A stretch of DNA of 9,595 nucleotides from CAZRIP01 sp964600165 (lineage in GTDB: Bacteria; Elusimicrobiota; Elusimicrobia; UBA1565; UBA9628): assembly GCA_964600165.1 (NCBI GenBank), contig CAZRIP010000126.1:1-9595 (forward strand), read 5' to 3'. Every line of letters starts with the position of its first letter. Positions within the stretch are counted from its first letter, which is position 1. Positions 5,981 through 9,595 of the stretch are shown in pieces. The position numbers and the translations under genes are program-made. The notes beneath the pieces were generated by a model that ran no database searches, was not told where the DNA came from, and saw only the letters and a program-made list of their open reading frames with translations.

Positions 5981-7377
5981 ATCGCGTCGCGAAGGTCGGC
6001 TTTGCGGATCTTTCCCACTCGCGTGCGGGGAAGCGCCTCGACCCAAACCACGACGGCGGGGATCTTATACGCTTCCAGTTTCCCGCGCAGCCAGCCGGCA
6101 AGCTCGTCTCGCGAGGGGCGATCGGCGCCGGCCGGCACGAGGAACGCCTTGATCGCCTCGCCGCTGACGCCCGCGGGATCGGCGGTGCCGAGACAGGCGC
6201 AGTCCCTGACGGCAGGATGCGCGCGCAGCGTGTTCTCGATCTCTAATGGGGCCACTTTGAGTCCGCCGACGTTGATGAGGTCGTCGACGCGGCCCTTCAG
6301 ATAAAGATAGCCGTCCTCGTCGATTAAGCCGGCGTCGTTGGTCGCGCACCACCCGCCGGCCAGCGTTCGGCGCGTGCGCGCGGCGTCCTTCCAATAGCAT
6401 TTCATGACGCTTTTTCCGCGTACCCAGATGCGGCCGTCGACGAGGCGGATGCGAACCCCTGGGATCGGCTTGCCGACCGACTCGCGCTTCGACGGGGCCG
6501 AGTGAAGATCGATGAACGCGATCGATGACGTCGTTTCCGTCATTCCATACGAGTTGAATACGCGCGTCCTCGGCAGCAGGCGCAGCAGGCGGTCGCGCGA
6601 GTCGGCAGTGAGAACGGCCGTCGCCGTCTCCACGTATCTGAGAGTGTCCTTAAAGTCCCCCAGCTCATCGCCGGTCAGGCGGAAAAGCGAGGCAAATCCG
6701 GCGGGAACGCAGCAGAAGGCGTTGCCGCGCTGTTCGTCGAGCGCCCGCAGGATGCTCCCGGCGAACATGAAGCCGTCGACGAGGACGAGGGTGCCGCCGG
6801 TAAAGATCGTGGCGCGTACACGGCCCAGCCCGAATCCGTGGCTGAGCGGGAGCGGCAAGACGAGCCGATCGGTCTCCGAGGCTCCGACGGCCGCGTTGCG
6901 ACCGCGCGCGAACGCCAGGATGTTGCCGTGCGTCTGCGCGACGCCTTTGGGCCGGCCCGTCGTGCCGCCGGTCAGCAGGATGTCGGCGGGGTCGCCGAGA
7001 TCGACCGAAACAGGAGCGGACGCGCCGCCTTTCATTTTCAGCCCGGGCGGCAGCGAGAGCTTCGGACTCGTCAGTTTCCGGATTCCATCGAGCGTCGTCT
7101 CCGAGGCGCCCGGCTCGATGGGGACGGCGATCGCCCCGGCGCGGTGGCAGGCGAGATAGTCGCGGATGAACGAGGCATCGCGACCGGACGCGGTCAGGAT
7201 GACGCGGTCGCCTGCGTGGACTCCGCTCTCTTTAAGGAAGTTCGCGGCCTCGGCGACGGCGGCCGCCAGCGCGCCGTAGGTCAGCCGCTCGCCGGCGCAG
7301 ACGACGGCGTCCCGGTCCGGGGCGCGCGACGCCGTCTCCAGAAGCTTCGCGACGAGCGGCGCGGGGCCTCTCTTCAC
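5977..7377 (-). CDS. Class I adenylate-forming acyl ligase (ANL superfamily), probable ACP loader
   Basis: A 466-residue AMP-forming ligase with all core ANL motifs: P-loop LLTGGTTGRPKG (134-145), aromatic/His segment PLPLSHGFGLG (175-185), NSYGMTETT (275-283, Glu281 for Mg-ATP), TNDAGLIDEDGYLYLKGRVDDLINVGG (346-372, Asp348 for ribose, Arg363 near the hinge) and PRTRVGKIRK (450-459) with catalytic Lys456. It activates a carboxylate with ATP and passes it to a thiol, CoA or carrier protein. Convergence on an ACP next to an MBOAT makes carrier loading likely, analogous to DltA, but the motifs are closer to acyl/aryl-CoA ligases than to amino-acid adenylation domains. It is rather short for the family (usually 500-550), with a compact region before the P-loop. 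The GTG start is one base after the stop of the Crp/Fnr gene, so the two form an operon. Substrate is not deducible here. Confidence 0.9.
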   Translation of the reverse strand: MKRGPAPLVAKLLETASRAPDRDAVVCAGERLTYGALAAAVAEAANFLKESGVHAGDRVILTASGRDASFIRDYLACHRAGAIAVPIEPGASETTLDGIRKLTSPKLSLPPGLKMKGGASAPVSVDLGDPADILLTGGTTGRPKGVAQTHGNILAFARGRNAAVGASETDRLVLPLPLSHGFGLGRVRATIFTGGTLVLVDGFMFAGSILRALDEQRGNAFCCVPAGFASLFRLTGDELGDFKDTLRYVETATAVLTADSRDRLLRLLPRTRVFNSYGMTETTSSIAFIDLHSAPSKRESVGKPIPGVRIRLVDGRIWVRGKSVMKCYWKDAARTRRTLAGGWCATNDAGLIDEDGYLYLKGRVDDLINVGGLKVAPLEIENTLRAHPAVRDCACLGTADPAGVSGEAIKAFLVPAGADRPSRDELAGWLRGKLEAYKIPAVVVWVEALPRTRVGKIRKADLRDAI

Positions 7378-7378
7378 C

Positions 7379-8044
7379 TTAGGCGCCTTCGGGCAGCAAG
7401 CCCGCGAGCTTGACGCGGTCGACGATGACGACCTCGCCGCGCCGGCGCCGGATCAATCCGAGTTCCGCGAGGGACTTGAGCTTGCGCATCGTCGTCTCGG
7501 CCGTCGTCGCGGCCATTTGTCCGATCTCCTCGTGGGTGAGCGGCAGACGGGAGCCGAATTTCTCGGAGAGATAGAGTAGCGCGGCGACCAAGCGCGTCTC
7601 GACGGGCTCCTGCGCGAGGAAAAGCTGCCTCTCGGCGAAACGCAATCGCTGCGTGATGGCTGAAAACAGCGAGCGCGCGACGAGCGGCTCCTGGTCCATC
7701 AGCTCAAGAAGCACCGAGCGCGGGATGACCGCCGCCTCGCTGCCGAGCGTGGCCTGAAGCTCGCTCGGATACGACCAATGCGTCAGCGCCGGCAGCCCGA
7801 TGACGTCGCCCGGCACCATGATCTCGATGCCGAGATTGCGGCCGTTCCAGTGTCGTCGCTGCACGCAGACACGGCCTGAAAGCAGCGCCCACACGGAGCG
7901 CGCCGGTTCGCCCGCGTGGCAGAGCCGCTCTCCTTTTCCATAGCGGCGCACGCTCGACCGGCGCGCGAGCTCGCGCGTCGCGGCGGGCGGGAACGCGTGA
8001 AAGAGGCGCACGTCGCGTTGAAAAGCGGCCGCGAGGTCCTTCAC
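7379..8044 (-). CDS. Crp/Fnr-family transcription regulator
   Basis: A 221-residue protein with an N-terminal cyclic-nucleotide-binding-type beta-roll (about 14-125: YGKGERLCHAGEPARSVWAL, SGRVCVQ, VPGDVIGLPAL), a long dimer helix (about 118-145) and a C-terminal winged helix (about 168-210). The recognition helix TTAETTMRKLKSL (180-192) aligns with CRP RETVGR as AETTMR: the Glu (E183) and second Arg (R187) are kept, while CRP Arg180 becomes Ala182. The cAMP pocket is not conserved (GLPAL replaces the GE motif and no RS pair follows). The four N-terminal FNR cysteines are absent, only C42 and C60 being present in the beta-roll. The effector is therefore unknown. It is probably co-transcribed with the ligase (1-base gap), and its start region holds a matching palindrome. 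GTG 8044 was chosen; the ATG at 8048 is in another frame. Confidence 0.88.
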   Translation of the reverse strand: MKDLAAAFQRDVRLFHAFPPAATRELARRSSVRRYGKGERLCHAGEPARSVWALLSGRVCVQRRHWNGRNLGIEIMVPGDVIGLPALTHWSYPSELQATLGSEAAVIPRSVLLELMDQEPLVARSLFSAITQRLRFAERQLFLAQEPVETRLVAALLYLSEKFGSRLPLTHEEIGQMAATTAETTMRKLKSLAELGLIRRRRGEVVIVDRVKLAGLLPEGA

Positions 8045-8050
8045 TCATCT

Positions 8051-8079
8051 AGTTTAGAATTTAGACCGCCTCCTCTACA
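8051..8079 (-). promoter_or_regulatory. Candidate promoter of the regulator-ligase operon
   Basis: On the minus strand there are two overlapping -10-like words, TAAATT (8063-8058) and TAAACT (8056-8051). The second has a TGTAGA -35-like word (8079-8074) at 17-bp spacing, 3 of 6 consensus matches, and would start transcription at about the GTG. A GAGGAGG run (8076-8070) is over 20 bases from the start codon and too far to act as its Shine-Dalgarno. The -35 word overlaps the palindrome. Confidence 0.4.
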
Positions 8080-8094
8080 TGACGGCCGTCATGT
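8077..8094. promoter_or_regulatory. Perfect 18-bp palindrome, probable Crp/Fnr-type operator
   Basis: ACATGACGGCCGTCATGT is a perfect inverted repeat in the 85-bp gap between the divergent regulator and MFS genes. Its core is TGA-N6-TCA (8080-8091), the half-site spacing shared by CRP (TGTGA-N6-TCACA) and FNR (TTGAT-N4-ATCAA) sites. The base before TGA is C-A rather than the G of CRP sites, in keeping with Ala replacing CRP Arg180 in the adjacent regulator. It overlaps the putative -35 of the regulator promoter and abuts the -35 zone of the MFS promoter, so binding could repress the regulator and control the transporter. Confidence 0.7.
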
Positions 8095-8114
8095 TTGTTT
8101 TCGGCGCAATATCG

Positions 8115-8120
8115 TAAATT
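8115..8120 (+). promoter_or_regulatory. Candidate -10 element of the MFS-porin operon
   Basis: TAAATT (4 of 6 consensus matches) ends 9 bases before the ATG at 8130, predicting a leader of about 3 bases and no room for a Shine-Dalgarno. The -35 zone (around 8092-8099, TGTTTGTT) adjoins the 18-bp palindrome. Confidence 0.4.
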
Positions 8121-8129
8121 TGTCGCTCG

Positions 8130-9347
8130 ATGATCAGGCGCTCGCGTTGGCTCGCTCTCGTTCCGGCCGTCGTCGCGATCATGGCCGTCGCGAACCTCCA
8201 ATACACGTGGACGCTCTTCGCCCTGCCGCTCAAGGACGCCCTCGCGGCCAAGCTCTCGGCCGTGCAGCTCGCCTTCACGCTCTTCATCCTCGCCCAGACG
8301 TGGCTGGCGCCGTTCGAAGGCTGGCTGGCCGACCATTTCCGTCCGCGGCCGCTCGCGCTCATCGGCGCGGCGCTCGTCGGCGCCAATTGGGTGGGCGCCG
8401 GCTGGGCCCGCTCGCTTGATTCCCTTTACGCCTTCTGCCTGCTCGGCGGGCTCGGCTGCGGCCTCGTCATGGCGGCCGGCGGCAGGATCGCGCTGCGCTG
8501 CTTCGCGGACCGACGCGGCCTGGCGATGGGCGTCGTGTCGATGGCGTACGGCCTGGGCCCGGTCATCGCCGTCGCGCCCGTGCAGCGCGCGATCGAGTCC
8601 TGGGGCTACGCCCGCGCCTTCGTCGTCTGCGGGCTCGTCCAGGCCGCGGTCGCCGCGCTCGCCGCGACGTTCCTCCAGGAGCCGCAAGGGGCGCCGTCTC
8701 CTTCGGCGACGCCGCTCGCGCGCTTGCCCCGCGTGATCGCCACGAGGACCTTCGCGTTGATGTACGCGGTCATGGCCTTGGTGGCGGTCGGCGGATTGCT
8801 GATCACCGCGCAGCTCGCGCCGATGGCGGCGAGCTTCGGCATGTCCAAGGAGACGCTCGTGCTCGGCCTGGGCGCCGTTTCGCTCGCGATCATGCTCGAC
8901 CGCGTGACCAACGCGGCGGCCCGACCGTTTTGGGGCGCCGTGTCGGACCGCCTCGGCCGCTGCGAGACCTTGGCGCTGGCCTTTGCTTGCGAAGCGGCGG
9001 CCATTGTGCTGCTGGCCGCTTCCGGCGGACATCCATTGCGGTTCGTCGTCCTGTCCGGCGTCGCCTTCTTCGCCTGGGGAGAAATCTTCTCGCTCTTCCC
9101 CGCGATCGTCGCCGACGTCTTCGGCGCCGACGAGGCCATGACCGACTACGGGGCGCTTTTCACGGCGAAGGGAGTGGCCTCGCTGCTCGCCGGTTGGGGC
9201 GCGGCGCGCCTGGTGGAGGGCCGCGTCTCCTGGCCGAGCGTGCTGCTCGCCGCCGCCGCTTGCGACGCGCTCGCCGCGCTCCTCGCTTTCTTTCCGCTGC
9301 GCCAAGCCGTCACGCAGGAGAGCCGATCATGGGCCGTCCGATCCTAG
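8130..9347 (+). CDS. MFS transporter resembling the oxalate:formate antiporter (OxlT-like)
   Basis: A 405-residue, 12-helix major facilitator. The N-terminal signature VANLQYTWTLFALPL (20-34) followed by QLAFTLFILAQTWLAPFEGWLADHFRPRP (46-74) closely resembles the OxlT group of oxalate/formate antiporters. OxlT binds oxalate through an Arg in helix 8 and a Lys in helix 11. Plausible counterparts are R258 in the LDRVTNAAARPFWG segment (256-269) and K347 in LFTAKGVASLL (343-353). The loop motif AVSDRLGR (270-277) is the usual MFS signature between helices 8 and 9. OxlT family members import dicarboxylates in exchange for monocarboxylates across the inner membrane. No formyl-CoA transferase or oxalyl-CoA decarboxylase gene is in the window, so the substrate could be another small carboxylate. 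The 3' end overlaps the porin gene by 19 bases, so they form one operon. The gene is divergent from, and probably controlled by, the Crp/Fnr regulator. Confidence 0.85.
   Translation: MIRRSRWLALVPAVVAIMAVANLQYTWTLFALPLKDALAAKLSAVQLAFTLFILAQTWLAPFEGWLADHFRPRPLALIGAALVGANWVGAGWARSLDSLYAFCLLGGLGCGLVMAAGGRIALRCFADRRGLAMGVVSMAYGLGPVIAVAPVQRAIESWGYARAFVVCGLVQAAVAALAATFLQEPQGAPSPSATPLARLPRVIATRTFALMYAVMALVAVGGLLITAQLAPMAASFGMSKETLVLGLGAVSLAIMLDRVTNAAARPFWGAVSDRLGRCETLALAFACEAAAIVLLAASGGHPLRFVVLSGVAFFAWGEIFSLFPAIVADVFGADEAMTDYGALFTAKGVASLLAGWGAARLVEGRVSWPSVLLAAAACDALAALLAFFPLRQAVTQESRSWAVRS
9316..9320 (+). promoter_or_regulatory. Strong Shine-Dalgarno of the porin gene
   Basis: AGGAG lies 8 bases before ATG 9329 and inside the end of the MFS coding sequence. 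It fixes the porin start and contrasts with the absence of such sites before several transcript-leading genes in the window. Confidence 0.65.
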
Positions 9348-9595
9348 CCTTATCCATCCTGATCTTCTGCGCGCCGAGCGTCTTTTCGCTCGAGCCCGCG
9401 ACGGTGAGCGTCGCCGCTCTCAAGGACGTCTCGCTGCGGATCTACGGCTTCGTCGAGAGCGACCTGATCACCGACTCCCGCCAAGGCTTCAGCGAGTCGC
9501 AAGCCAACAGCCTCGTGGCCAAGGACAACACGTTCTCGGGCTCGCACCGCAGGACGCAGATGAGCGCGCGCCAGAGCCGGCTCGGTCTCGCGCTC
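9329..9595 (+). CDS. Probable outer-membrane porin, N-terminal part only
   Basis: Open from ATG 9329 to the window edge (89 codons), so the protein is truncated by the window, not broken. MGRPILALSILIFCAPSVFS is a signal peptide with likely cleavage after Ser20. From residue 36 the pattern LRIYGFVESDLITDSRQGFSES, followed by RQSRLGLAL at the end of the visible part, has the alternating hydrophobic/polar strands and the GFV-D and RxSRLGL words seen in DcaP-like and related trimeric porins. These form 16-stranded beta barrels that pass small anions and carboxylates. It starts 19 bases inside the end of the MFS gene with a good Shine-Dalgarno, so it is co-expressed and translationally coupled. 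That suggests an outer-membrane channel for the MFS substrate. The barrel itself lies beyond the window, so the family call is moderate. Confidence 0.68.
   Translation, partial: MGRPILALSILIFCAPSVFSLEPATVSVAALKDVSLRIYGFVESDLITDSRQGFSESQANSLVAKDNTFSGSHRRTQMSARQSRLGLAL

Noticed and set aside
5976..6010. Inverted repeat TCGCG-T-CGCGA just past the ACP stop
   Set aside because: One-base centre and no T-tract on either strand. Likely chance in GC-rich coding sequence.
5561..6046. Minus-strand 161-codon frame across the ACP and the end of the SGNH gene
   Set aside because: Spans two well-supported plus-strand genes and has no domain pattern.
8061..9305. Long minus-strand open frame (414 codons) opposite the MFS gene
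   Set aside because: Rich in Arg, Gly, Glu and Gln with no domain pattern, an antisense shadow of a GC-rich gene. The plus-strand frame has clear OxlT-like motifs.
1..9595. tRNA, rRNA, CRISPR array, insertion sequence or attachment site
   Set aside because: Read for and not seen; the window is densely coding with short gaps. A covariance-model search was not possible here.

Overview
This is a GC-rich bacterial window (by eye about two-thirds G+C) that is almost fully coding. It holds ten protein genes, two of them cut by the window ends. No RNA gene, insertion sequence, CRISPR array or phage gene was seen. The host is very probably Gram-negative. It encodes an exported beta-barrel-like porin, an RlmM-type rRNA methyltransferase and an MBOAT/SGNH surface-acylation pair, and the first gene makes an alanine-rich secreted protein. 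The style of the exported proteins reminds me of Elusimicrobiota or a deep proteobacterial/myxobacterial-type lineage, but nothing here settles the phylum.

Layout. 1-289 (minus): start of a secreted Ala-rich protein, divergent from rlmM (427-1383, plus). A probable terminator/promoter junction separates rlmM from an MgtC/DUF4010-type membrane protein (1439-2683, plus). A 163-bp gap precedes a tight plus-strand operon: MBOAT O-acyltransferase (2847-4247), membrane-anchored SGNH-hydrolase/TPR protein (4251-5735) and acyl carrier protein (5735-5980). Converging on it, with both stop codons sharing one CTAG, is a minus-strand operon of a Crp/Fnr-family regulator (8044-7379) and an acyl-adenylating ligase (7377-5977). 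An 85-bp divergent promoter region with a perfect 18-bp palindrome separates the regulator from a plus-strand operon of an oxalate:formate-antiporter-like MFS carrier (8130-9347) and an overlapping porin (9329 to the window end).

How the genes may work together. Ligase, carrier protein, MBOAT and SGNH protein are the same four functional classes as DltA, DltC, DltB and DltD, which D-alanylate teichoic acids in Gram-positives. Here they sit in a probable Gram-negative, with different family members and a split, convergent arrangement. The likely chemistry is activation of a carboxylate to an acyl-AMP, loading onto the carrier protein, transfer through the membrane by the MBOAT, and final transfer to (or trimming from) an extracytoplasmic glycan by the SGNH protein. 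The palindrome has the TGA-N6-TCA geometry of Crp/Fnr sites, so the regulator probably controls both its own operon (with the ligase) and the transporter/porin operon. This would couple carboxylate uptake to carboxylate activation. The acyl group, the acceptor and the effector of the regulator cannot be read from the sequence.

Translation signals form a pattern. Several first genes of transcripts have a -10-like hexamer 6-13 bases before the start codon and no clear Shine-Dalgarno, whereas two internal genes (ACP, porin) have one. This suggests leaderless or very short-leader mRNAs.
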